From Deltaproteobacteria bacterium (GTDB taxonomy: Bacteria > Myxococcota_A > Polyangia > Polyangiales > Houyiibacteriaceae): DNA of 5,671 nucleotides. The notes below the pieces were generated by a model. It was not told the DNA's origin. It worked only from the letters and a program-made list of their open reading frames with translations, and searched no databases. Shown here in pieces: positions 1 through 5,154 of the stretch; position 1 is the first letter of the stretch; the number at the start of each line of letters is the position of its first letter. The DNA lies in the NCBI GenBank assembly GCA_003647035.1, contig QMMB01000245.1, forward strand, positions 1 to 5,671, given 5' to 3'. Both the position numbers and the translations under genes were made by a program.

Positions 1-2
1 CC

Positions 3-461
3 ACCGAGGACATCGCCATACAAAGCGACCCGGCGGCCGACAAGGTCGAGTTCCTCGGAGTCGAGGTCGTGAAGAGCGAGCGCCCGGAGCTCAGCGATGC
101 AGACGTGGTCGTGTCGGGTGGCCGTGCGCTCAAGAGCGCGGAGAACTTCACTAACGTCATCGAGCCATTGGTCGACGCGCTAGGCGCCGCGATGGGTGCA
201 TCGCGTGCCGCGTGTGACGCGGGGTACGTTCCGCCGGAGCTGCAGGTTGGCCAGACCGGCAAGGTCGTCGCGCCGAAGCTCTACATCGCGATCGGCATCT
301 CGGGCGCTATCCAGCATTTGGCCGGCATGAAGGGCAGCAAGACGATCGTCGCGATCAACAAGGACAAGGAGGCGCCGATCGCTCAGGTTGCCGACTATTT
401 CCTGGTCGCCGACCTCTTCGACGCCGTCCCCGCGCTCACCGACGCCGTGAAGAAGCTGTAG
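3..461 (+). CDS. etfA: Electron transfer flavoprotein alpha subunit, C-terminal part (partial at 5' end)
   Basis: The reading frame is open from the window edge to the TAG stop, giving the last 152 residues of a protein normally about 310-330 long. This is the FAD-binding C-terminal domain of ETF alpha. EtfAB accepts electrons from acyl-CoA and other flavin dehydrogenases in the cytoplasm and passes them to ETF-quinone oxidoreductase. Visible landmarks, numbered in this fragment, are the SGGR turn (38-41), GASRAACDAG (S67, R68), LQVGQTGK (T85) and the ETF-alpha family signature from LYIAIG (93) through IQH (H105) to VAIN (119). By analogy with human ETFA, the Ser, Arg, Thr and His of these motifs contact the flavin. 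The GTG at 69 is not the start, since homology continues upstream of it. An etfB gene just outside the window is expected but not seen. A strong terminator follows the stop. Confidence 0.96.
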   Translation, partial: TEDIAIQSDPAADKVEFLGVEVVKSERPELSDADVVVSGGRALKSAENFTNVIEPLVDALGAAMGASRAACDAGYVPPELQVGQTGKVVAPKLYIAIGISGAIQHLAGMKGSKTIVAINKDKEAPIAQVADYFLVADLFDAVPALTDAVKKL

Positions 462-490
462 CTCCTTACGGTCCGGAAAACACGAGGAGA

Positions 491-523
491 AGCCCGGGTG
501 GCACCGCCTCCCGGGCTTTTTTT
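491..523 (+). terminator. Rho-independent terminator of the etfA transcript
   Basis: The 8-bp arms AGCCCGGG (491-498) and CCCGGGCT (510-517) are perfectly complementary. After one T-T mismatch, three further inner pairs (500-502 with 506-508) are possible. A run of seven T follows directly (517-523). It lies 30 bases after the etfA stop and only 35 bases before the next start codon, so it should insulate the two genes. Confidence 0.93.
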
Positions 524-552
524 GGCATACGGCCTCCGCGATCCGGCACAAT
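522..552 (+). promoter_or_regulatory. Weak candidate promoter for the triple zinc-ribbon gene
   Basis: With a terminator ending at 523 and the next start at 559, the gene needs a promoter in very little space or must rely on read-through. TTGGCA (522-527) and CACAAT (547-552) resemble -35 and -10 boxes but are 19 bases apart, longer than usual. If real, transcription would begin at or next to the ATG at 559, giving a leaderless mRNA. This fits the lack of a visible Shine-Dalgarno sequence. The match is poor and the call is tentative. Confidence 0.25.
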
Positions 553-558
553 TCGGCG

Positions 559-1071
559 ATGGTTTGGTCCCTCGCACTACTGCCCGTACTCGCGGTGGCG
601 CTCGTGGCGCTTCAAAAGGCTCAGCGACGCCGGCGAACGGTGACCGAGGATTCGCCCTCCCGCTCGCTATATTGTGAGCAGCTGGACGTGCCATCCCCGG
701 CGGGCCGTGAACGCAGCACGGAGCCCGGGGCCACGCGGCTGAGGAGCTGCCCCGTGTGCCTCTCGGAGTATCCGACTCGGGACCGGTTCTGCGTCCGCGA
801 CGGCGCAGAACTGATGGAAGGCTCCTCGTCAGGACCGTTCACACAAGGGACGATCTGCCCCACCTGCCGGCGCGGCTACCCCTTCGATGCCCGGTTTTGC
901 CCCGAAGATGCGGACGAACTGGTGCCCTATGGCCTGTACGGGGCTGCGAGCGCCACGCGACCCCCGCTGAGGCTCGATGCTACCAAGATCTGCCCCGAAT
1001 GCGGGATTCGTCACGCCGCGGCCCATCTGTTCTGCGGTGACGACGGCGCCCAGCTGGTTGTCGTGAACTGA
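559..1071 (+). CDS. Membrane-anchored protein with three tandem zinc-ribbon-like repeats, function unknown
   Basis: A 170-residue protein. Residues 4-18 form one hydrophobic segment, followed by QKAQRRRR (19-26), as in an N-terminal signal anchor with the rest in the cytoplasm. A linker follows, then three repeats with identical spacing, Cys-x2-Cys-x10-Cys-x2-Asp: C64/C67/C78/D81, C100/C103/C114/D117 and C145/C148/C159/D162. Each has an aromatic or Leu-Phe before the third Cys and ends in an acidic residue, one or two small residues and Leu. Short CPxC...FCxxDG ribbons of this kind are common in myxobacterial signalling proteins, where they are thought to bind zinc and partners. No catalytic domain is present. 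The ATG at 559 is the first in-frame start and lacks a clear ribosome binding site. A terminator separates it from etfA, and 166 bases lie before the next gene, which also begins with a zinc ribbon. A scaffold or regulatory role is a guess. Confidence 0.8.
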   Translation: MVWSLALLPVLAVALVALQKAQRRRRTVTEDSPSRSLYCEQLDVPSPAGRERSTEPGATRLRSCPVCLSEYPTRDRFCVRDGAELMEGSSSGPFTQGTICPTCRRGYPFDARFCPEDADELVPYGLYGAASATRPPLRLDATKICPECGIRHAAAHLFCGDDGAQLVVVN

Positions 1072-1133
1072 AAAGACCCAAGAATTCCCGCAGACGAGGG
1101 TCCAAGCACGCGGGGACAACCTTCGTGGACTTC

Positions 1134-1163
1134 TTGCTCGGCATAGGAAAGGACCGCTATGAT
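1134..1163 (+). promoter_or_regulatory. Sigma70-like promoter for the AgmX/GltJ-like gene
   Basis: The -10 box TATGAT (1158-1163) matches the TATAAT consensus at five of six positions. TTGCTC (1134-1139) is a partial -35 box 18 bases upstream. Transcription would start near 1170, giving a leader of about 70 bases before the ATG at 1238. The -10 box lies exactly in the loop of the inverted repeat 1150-1172. Confidence 0.55.
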
Positions 1164-1172
1164 CGCGGTCCT
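1150..1172. repeat. Perfect inverted repeat enclosing the -10 box (candidate operator or hairpin)
   Basis: AGGACCGC (1150-1157) and GCGGTCCT (1165-1172) are perfect 8-base inverted arms around the 7-base loop TATGATC. No T run follows, so it is not a standard intrinsic terminator, although it might weakly terminate the upstream gene. Its overlap with the best -10 box suggests a repressor site, but no regulator gene is visible next to it. Confidence 0.6.
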
Positions 1173-1218
1173 AAAGGGGAATCTTCGATCCGGCACGCGT
1201 CCACTCACCCTGGGCCGG

Positions 1219-1224
1219 AAGGAG
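1219..1224 (+). promoter_or_regulatory. Ribosome binding site of the AgmX/GltJ-like gene
   Basis: AAGGAG lies 13 bases before the ATG at 1238, longer than the usual 5-9 bases. A G-rich stretch (1226-1230) nearer the start may also pair with 16S rRNA. The start is set mainly by the zinc ribbon beginning at residue 3. Confidence 0.5.
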
Positions 1225-1237
1225 ATGGGGGCTACAG

Positions 1238-2911
1238 ATGAAGATCGTTTGCGATAGCTGCGGTGCCAAATACTCGATCGCCGATGAAAAGGTGGCTGGA
1301 AAAATCTTCAAGATCCGATGCAAGAAGTGCTCGTCGGTGCTGGAGGTGCGCGGTGATCAGACCGGCGCACACCCATTCGGTGGAGTCACCTCACCCCAGG
1401 GTCCGGGGGGCGAACCAACCTGGTACATCGTGGTCGACGGCGAGCAGCAGGGACCGCTTCGACCGATCGAGTTGAGCCAGCTGTTCGCCAAGGGCAGTGT
1501 CGGGCTCGACTCCTACGTGTGGAAGGAAGGGTTCGACGACTGGAAGGTCGCGGGAGATGTGGCGGACCTCGCGACGGTGTTTGGCGGCGCGGCGGCGCAG
1601 GCGAAGAGCGCGGCGGCAGACGATACCTCGTCGTTCGGCACGGGCGGTGACCTGTTCAGCGATGCAAACGGTCGTGAGCCGACGAGCGAGATCGATACGA
1701 GCGGCAACATGTTCGCAGGCTTCGACGAGAACCCCACGCCAACAGGGTCCCAAGACTCGCCGCTCGGAGCAACTGCTGACGGCTCCGGGGCCGCGGCAGG
1801 CATTGCTGGTTTCGGTGGAGGCGCCGTGGGCGCATCCACCCCTCAGCGCATGACGGGTCAACGCAACGAAAACTCCGTACTCTTCTCGCTCACCAATCTG
1901 CAGCAGCTCGCATCGCGTGGCGGTACACCTGCAGAGGCGGCGCCCGCGGCAGCAAGCCAAGTGTCTGCTTCAACCGGGGCGCCAGCCGCGCTCGAAGGCT
2001 CGGGCCTCATCGATATTCGTGCGCTCGCGAAATCCACCACGCCGGGCACCAAAACCGCTCCGTCACAGGCGGTCGAGGATCTTCTGGCGATCGGCACCGG
2101 CGGCGGCGCCTCGCTCGGGACGCCTTTGCTTGGCCCAGCCCCGCTAGACACCTCGGACAGCAGCCGCTGGCTATGGATCGGCGGAGCCGCGATCGCGGTG
2201 CTCGCCATCGTCGGCGCGGGAGTCGGTGTCGGCATGGTGCTTGGAGGATCGGAGGACGACGCCCTCGAAATCACCACGGCCACTGGGCAAGAACCGAGTG
2301 AGCCCATGCCGGGTTCGAACGAAGTGGCGACCGCGGCGCAGGTCCCCGCCGAGCCGCCTGAAGACGCGCTCGCCGTCGCGGAGCCGATCGAGGCTGCAAC
2401 GATCGAGGAGCCCACCGAGGCCGAGATCCAGGCACCCTCACCCAAAAAGCGCACCTCCTCGAGCTCACAGCGACGGCAACGAACGTCCAGGAGCTCGTCC
2501 AAGAGCACCGCATCTGCGAAGCCCGCACCCAAAAAGCGCAGCAGCAACAATCTCGATGCGCTCATGGATGAGGTGGTTGGCGGCTCTTCTCCTTCCAAGT
2601 CGAAGCAGACCACGAGGTCATCGAGCTCGAGCAGCTCGAGCCTCCCCGGCACGCCCACGCGCAACGACGTGAAGACCGCGCTTCAGGGCGTGAGCGGCGC
2701 GGTGAAATCCTGCAAGAAGGACAGCGGCGGAACCGCAGCTGTGAGCGTCGTGTTTAGCGGCAAGACGGGGCGCGTCTCGAGCGCAAAGGTCACCTCGGGC
2801 CCGTTCAAGGGAACCGCCGTTGGCTCCTGCATCGCATCCGCGGCCAAGCGTGCCCGTGTGCCACGATTCAAGCAGGGATCATTCAAAGTGACCTTCCCCT
2901 ACAGGCTCTAG
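1238..2911 (+). CDS. AgmX/GltJ-like envelope-spanning protein: zinc ribbon, GYF-like domain, TM helix, AgmX/PglI C-terminal domain
   Basis: A 557-residue protein. Residues 1-38 are an MJ0042-type zinc ribbon (C5, C8, C28, C31). Residues 62-115 are a GYF_2-like domain (WYIVVDG, QGP, VWKEGFDDW). An Ala/Gly/Ser-rich linker carries two hydrophobic islands, ENSVLFSLTNL (211-221) and SGLIDIRALA (255-264). One membrane helix (312-335) should leave the N-terminus in the cytoplasm. The periplasmic part has an acidic Pro/Glu stretch (about 345-400), then a basic Lys/Arg/Ser region (402-468) with PKKR at 402 and 431, and LDALMDEV (439-446). Residues 469-557 fit the AgmX/PglI C-terminal domain, with its conserved Cys pair (C492, C531) probably forming a disulfide. 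In Myxococcus, AgmX/GltJ links cytoplasmic MglA to the gliding machinery through the same N-terminal domains. No glt or agl gene is visible here, so this may be a paralogue with another envelope task. Architecture is secure, role is inferred. Confidence 0.9.
   Translation: MKIVCDSCGAKYSIADEKVAGKIFKIRCKKCSSVLEVRGDQTGAHPFGGVTSPQGPGGEPTWYIVVDGEQQGPLRPIELSQLFAKGSVGLDSYVWKEGFDDWKVAGDVADLATVFGGAAAQAKSAAADDTSSFGTGGDLFSDANGREPTSEIDTSGNMFAGFDENPTPTGSQDSPLGATADGSGAAAGIAGFGGGAVGASTPQRMTGQRNENSVLFSLTNLQQLASRGGTPAEAAPAAASQVSASTGAPAALEGSGLIDIRALAKSTTPGTKTAPSQAVEDLLAIGTGGGASLGTPLLGPAPLDTSDSSRWLWIGGAAIAVLAIVGAGVGVGMVLGGSEDDALEITTATGQEPSEPMPGSNEVATAAQVPAEPPEDALAVAEPIEAATIEEPTEAEIQAPSPKKRTSSSSQRRQRTSRSSSKSTASAKPAPKKRSSNNLDALMDEVVGGSSPSKSKQTTRSSSSSSSSLPGTPTRNDVKTALQGVSGAVKSCKKDSGGTAAVSVVFSGKTGRVSSAKVTSGPFKGTAVGSCIASAAKRARVPRFKQGSFKVTFPYRL
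2439..2540 (+). repeat. 15-bp in-frame direct repeat within the basic linker coding region
   Basis: The 15-mer CACCCAAAAAGCGCA occurs at 2439-2453 and again at 2526-2540. The offset is 87 bases, exactly 29 codons. Both copies encode PKKR at the head of a Ser-rich basic stretch, which suggests the linker grew by internal duplication. Confidence 0.6.
2624..2641 (+). repeat. Tandem 9-bp repeat in the poly-serine linker
   Basis: AGCTCGAGC occurs twice back to back (2624-2632, 2633-2641). It encodes part of an eight-serine run (residues 461-468) just before the C-terminal domain. Each unit contains the palindrome GCTCGAGC, so the site is a likely spot for replication slippage without frameshift. 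Confidence 0.6.
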
Positions 2912-4374
2912 AGGCCCTCCAGGAACCGCACCCCCGTCGCCACCCCGAACCCGGTCCCACCCTTCGGCAAGCGTCCGTGCGCGCGGTCGGTGAAGGAAGG
3001 TCCGGCAATGTCGAGATGCATCCAGGTGGTCTCGTCGGTGAACTCTTTCAAGAAGAGGGCCGCGGTGATCGAGCCTCCGTAGCGGCCACCCACGTGTTTG
3101 AGGTCGGCGATGGCGCTCTTGAGAGTCGAGCGCAGATCCGTGTCGAGCGGCATGCGCCAGAATGACTCGCCCTCCCCCTCTGCGGCGTCGAGATACTTCG
3201 AGGCAAGCTCGTCGTCGTCGGTGTAGAGCGCGGCGCGCCACGGACCGAGCGCGACCATGCATGCGCCGGTGAGCGTTGCGTGGTCGATCATGTAATCGGG
3301 CTTGAGCTTACGCACCGACCAGGTGAGCACATCGGCGAGCACCAGCCGCCCCTCGGCATCGGTGTTGATGACCTCGACCGTTTTGCCCTCCAAGGACTTG
3401 TAGACGTCGCCGGGCCGATAGGCCTTCGCGCCGGTCATGTTCTCAGTGGAGCCCACGACCGCGTGCACCTCGATGGGGAGCTTGAGCCGCGCGGCCGCAA
3501 ACACGATACCGAGGGTGGTGGCGGCACCGGCCATGTCGCACTTCATGTCGATCATCGAACCAGCCGGCTTGATGCACAGTCCACCGGAATCGAACGTGAG
3601 GCCCTTACCCACGAAGACGACCTTTTTCTTTGGGCGCGTGGGCTTGTAGACCACGTGAATGACCCGAGGTTCGATCGCGCTGCCCTTGTTCACGGCAAGC
3701 AGGAGGTTCATGCCCTCCTTTTCGATGCGCGCCTTGTTCCAAACGCGGCACGATAAACCGAGCTTTCGAGATTCGGCCGAAGCCGCGCGCGCCAACGTGA
3801 CCGGATTCAGATCGTTGGGGGGGCGGTTGACCAAATCGCGGGCGAAATTGGAGCTCTCGGCGACGGTCTTGCCAGCTCGTATGGCCGCGCTGAGGCCGCG
3901 CGTGCCCTTTGGGGCCCCGAGGATGACGGCCGAGGTGAGCGTCTCGGCAGCCGTCTTGTCGCTCTTGTACTCCGCGTATCGGTAGGCTCCGGCCACGAGA
4001 CCGTGAGACACGGCACGAACTGACTCTGGTGTGACTCCCGGGAGCTCGACCGCAGCGCTCTTCCGCGCACGTGCGACGGACGCGAGCGCATGGCCCATGT
4101 TCCAGGCGATCTTCTGCACGTCTTTTTCGGTGCCAATACCGACGAGGAGCAACCAACGGGATTTCGCTTTGCCGGCGGCGGCAACCTTCAGTGTCTGCGA
4201 GGCCTTGCCCGCGAAACGCTCGTCAGAGGCGAGAGGCTTGATGCTGCCCTTGCCGGTGACGACCTCGATCCGGCCCAATGCTCGACTGAGCTTTGTCTTC
4301 CCCGATGGAACGGCGACCGCGACGATGTCCGCGGTCGACTTGTCCCAAGTGCCCTCAGAAAGTGAAATCTTCAT
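2908..4374 (-). CDS. pepA: Leucyl aminopeptidase, M17 family (cytosol aminopeptidase)
   Basis: A 488-residue two-metal aminopeptidase that removes N-terminal residues, often leucine, from peptides in the cytoplasm; M17 enzymes are usually hexamers. Residues 1 to about 165 form the variable N-terminal domain and the rest the catalytic domain. All expected metal-binding and catalytic residues are present: K257 (VGKG), D262 (FDSGG), K269 (IKP), D280 (CDMAGA), and D339, E341 and R343 in the signature NTDAEGRL (337-344). HATLTGA (365-371) and the conserved tail with GGSITAALFL and HLDIAGP complete the match. Length fits the family (E. coli PepA has 503). The frame is open further upstream to an ATG at 4431, but the ATG at 4374 has AAGGAG four bases ahead and begins with MKISLSEG, typical of the family. 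E. coli PepA also binds DNA; nothing here shows whether this one does. Its stop overlaps that of the convergent gene. Confidence 0.96.
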   Translation of the reverse strand: MKISLSEGTWDKSTADIVAVAVPSGKTKLSRALGRIEVVTGKGSIKPLASDERFAGKASQTLKVAAAGKAKSRWLLLVGIGTEKDVQKIAWNMGHALASVARARKSAAVELPGVTPESVRAVSHGLVAGAYRYAEYKSDKTAAETLTSAVILGAPKGTRGLSAAIRAGKTVAESSNFARDLVNRPPNDLNPVTLARAASAESRKLGLSCRVWNKARIEKEGMNLLLAVNKGSAIEPRVIHVVYKPTRPKKKVVFVGKGLTFDSGGLCIKPAGSMIDMKCDMAGAATTLGIVFAAARLKLPIEVHAVVGSTENMTGAKAYRPGDVYKSLEGKTVEVINTDAEGRLVLADVLTWSVRKLKPDYMIDHATLTGACMVALGPWRAALYTDDDELASKYLDAAEGEGESFWRMPLDTDLRSTLKSAIADLKHVGGRYGGSITAALFLKEFTDETTWMHLDIAGPSFTDRAHGRLPKGGTGFGVATGVRFLEGL

Positions 4375-4378
4375 CTGA

Positions 4379-4384
4379 CTCCTT
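4379..4384 (-). promoter_or_regulatory. Ribosome binding site of pepA (decides the start)
   Basis: On the minus strand this reads AAGGAG, four bases before the ATG at 4374. It favours that start over the upstream in-frame ATG at 4431, which would add 19 residues unlike the family N-terminus. Confidence 0.75.
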
Positions 4385-4402
4385 CTCAAGCTGCTCGGCG
4401 GG

Positions 4403-4431
4403 ATACTGACAGGAACTCCTGCGGCCAACAA
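4403..4431 (-). promoter_or_regulatory. Weak candidate promoter of pepA
   Basis: On the minus strand, TTGTTG (4426-4431) and CAGTAT (4403-4408) are 17 bases apart, the ideal spacing. Each matches consensus at only about half the positions. It would give a leader of roughly 20 bases that contains the ribosome binding site. Position is plausible, sequence is weak. Confidence 0.25.
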
Positions 4432-4545
4432 ACGAAAGCGAGCCGTCCGTTGGGTGGCGGCCGACGTCGCTCACCGCCGGGACCGCCAACTCGAGCGCCG
4501 TAGCCCCCGAGGATCACTAGGCCCCGCGCTGGCGCCGCATTTGCA

Positions 4546-4567
4546 TTGGAGTGGAAACGCATTCCAA
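4546..4567 (+). promoter_or_regulatory. Hairpin or operator-like inverted repeat just upstream of the small-protein ribosome binding site
   Basis: TTGGAGTG (4546-4553) pairs with CATTCCAA (4560-4567) around the loop GAAACG. All eight pairs form in RNA, with one G-U wobble. It ends two bases before the Shine-Dalgarno sequence at 4570, so as RNA it could affect ribosome access, and as DNA it could be an imperfect operator. No convincing -10 and -35 pair for this operon was found in 4432-4579. Confidence 0.5.
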
Positions 4568-4569
4568 CC

Positions 4570-4575
4570 AGGAGG
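4570..4575 (+). promoter_or_regulatory. Strong ribosome binding site (decides the start of the small gene)
   Basis: AGGAGG lies four bases before the ATG at 4580. It fixes the start there rather than at the in-frame GTG at 4454, which has no such site and would add 42 residues of arginine-rich, unconserved-looking sequence. Confidence 0.85.
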
Positions 4576-4579
4576 ACAC

Positions 4580-4795
4580 ATGCTCGAAGAAAACAAGGTG
4601 AAGATCGCGTACACGGTCGTCGAACGAAGCAAGGACGGCCGAAAGTTCTGGGTTCGCGTGGGCGCCGCGTTCGTCAATCGCGACGGAAGCCTCAGCGTTC
4701 GGCTCGACGCCATGCCGGTCAACGGCGAGCTACAGATCAGAGACTATCAACCGAGAGAGGCCCGTGAGACGACCTCCGGCGAACAGGCAGCCTGA
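4580..4795 (+). CDS. Small conserved protein of unknown function (71 aa)
   Basis: A 71-residue soluble protein with no signal peptide or membrane helix. Residues 6-56 look like a compact beta-rich domain: KIAYTVVERSKDG, then KFWVRVGAAFVNRDGSL, then VRLDAMPVNGELQIRDY. The pattern Trp-x-Arg-(Val/Ile)-Gly-x-Ala-Phe...Asp-Gly-Ser...Leu-Asp-Ala-x-Pro-x-Asn-Gly resembles, from memory, a widespread family of small proteobacterial proteins of unknown function, some carried on mobile elements. The last 15 residues are charged and probably disordered. The gene starts an apparent operon: its TGA stop shares the A with the ATG of the ComEA-like gene (TGATG), so the two are probably translationally coupled. 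The strong ribosome binding site and upstream hairpin suggest it is well translated. No function can be assigned. Confidence 0.82.
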   Translation: MLEENKVKIAYTVVERSKDGRKFWVRVGAAFVNRDGSLSVRLDAMPVNGELQIRDYQPREARETTSGEQAA

Positions 4796-5115
4796 TGTTG
4801 CGCCTTCTCGTTCTCGTAGTCGTAGTCGTAGTCGCCATAAGCACACTGCATGCCGGACAGGCCATGGCCGCCGGAGGGGGCGCCGGGCCCTCGGAGCAAG
4901 GACCGCCCAGTGTCGAGCAGGACAAGCGGATCAACATCAACGAAGCCGGGCCTGATGTTCTCGTTCAGCTCCCGGGCATCGGGCCAAGCCGCGCCCAAGC
5001 AATCATCGCGGAACGCGAGAAGCGGCGTTTCCGACGCATCGAAGACATCATTCGGGTGCCCGGCATCGGGCGAAAAACGTTCGGCCGAATCCGCTATTCG
5101 ATTCGCGTCCAATAG
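4795..5115 (+). CDS. ComEA-like secreted helix-hairpin-helix DNA-binding protein
   Basis: A 106-residue protein. Residues 1-25 form a signal peptide: short N-region with R3, a hydrophobic core including six valines (8-13), and a likely signal peptidase I site after AMA (23-25). A Gly/Pro-rich linker follows. Residues 46-106 match the ComEA helix-hairpin-helix unit: ININEAGPDVL, LPGIG (59-63), AQAIIAER, F79, the IEDII stretch and a second hairpin VPGIG (88-92) before GRKTFGRI. ComEA binds incoming DNA without sequence specificity in the periplasm during natural transformation, and the length fits Gram-negative ComEA proteins. No other competence gene is visible, so the name comEA is not assigned; some family members are simply uncharacterised exported DNA-binding proteins. 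The start overlaps the preceding stop by one base, and the ribosome binding site is weak, so coupling to the upstream small gene is likely. Confidence 0.88.
   Translation: MLRLLVLVVVVVVAISTLHAGQAMAAGGGAGPSEQGPPSVEQDKRININEAGPDVLVQLPGIGPSRAQAIIAEREKRRFRRIEDIIRVPGIGRKTFGRIRYSIRVQ
4816..4833 (+). repeat. Hexanucleotide repeat (GTAGTC)x3 in the signal-peptide coding region
   Basis: Three perfect GTAGTC units encode Val8-Val13, the core of the signal peptide of the ComEA-like protein. Copy changes would keep the frame and only shorten or lengthen the hydrophobic core by two residues per unit. GTA is an unusual valine codon in a genome this GC-rich, which makes the repeat stand out. Confidence 0.75.
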
Positions 5116-5154
5116 ACGCTACCGCTGCCGGGCTGGACGGCCTACGGTTGGGCG

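Noticed and set aside
1075..1102. GACCC...GGGTC pairing as a terminator of the triple-ribbon gene
   Set aside because: Only five pairs around an 18-base loop and no T run.
1391..1960. Minus-strand open frame of 189 codons
   Set aside because: Antisense to the GYF domain and linker; Arg/Cys-rich composition and no domain.
1858..2664. Long minus-strand open frame (268 codons) opposite the GltJ-like gene
   Set aside because: It mirrors the low-complexity linker of a well-supported gene, has no recognisable domain and is a typical shadow frame in high-GC DNA.
3605..4156. Second minus-strand frame of 183 codons within pepA
   Set aside because: Same strand but another frame from pepA, which carries the full M17 motif set; Arg-rich shadow translation.
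4375..4431. 19-residue N-terminal extension of pepA
   Set aside because: The ATG at 4374 has AAGGAG at a workable distance and a family-like N-terminus; the extension has neither.
4454..4579. 42-residue N-terminal extension of the small conserved protein
   Set aside because: GTG start without a ribosome binding site, arginine-rich sequence, and it would place the strong AGGAGG and hairpin inside the gene.
4747..5112. Minus-strand frame of 121 codons opposite the ComEA-like gene
   Set aside because: The + frame shows a signal peptide and two helix-hairpin-helix motifs; the antisense frame shows no domain.
5116..5154. Possible terminator or promoter before the acetyltransferase gene
   Set aside because: No stable hairpin with T run and no credible -10/-35 pair in the 39-base gap.
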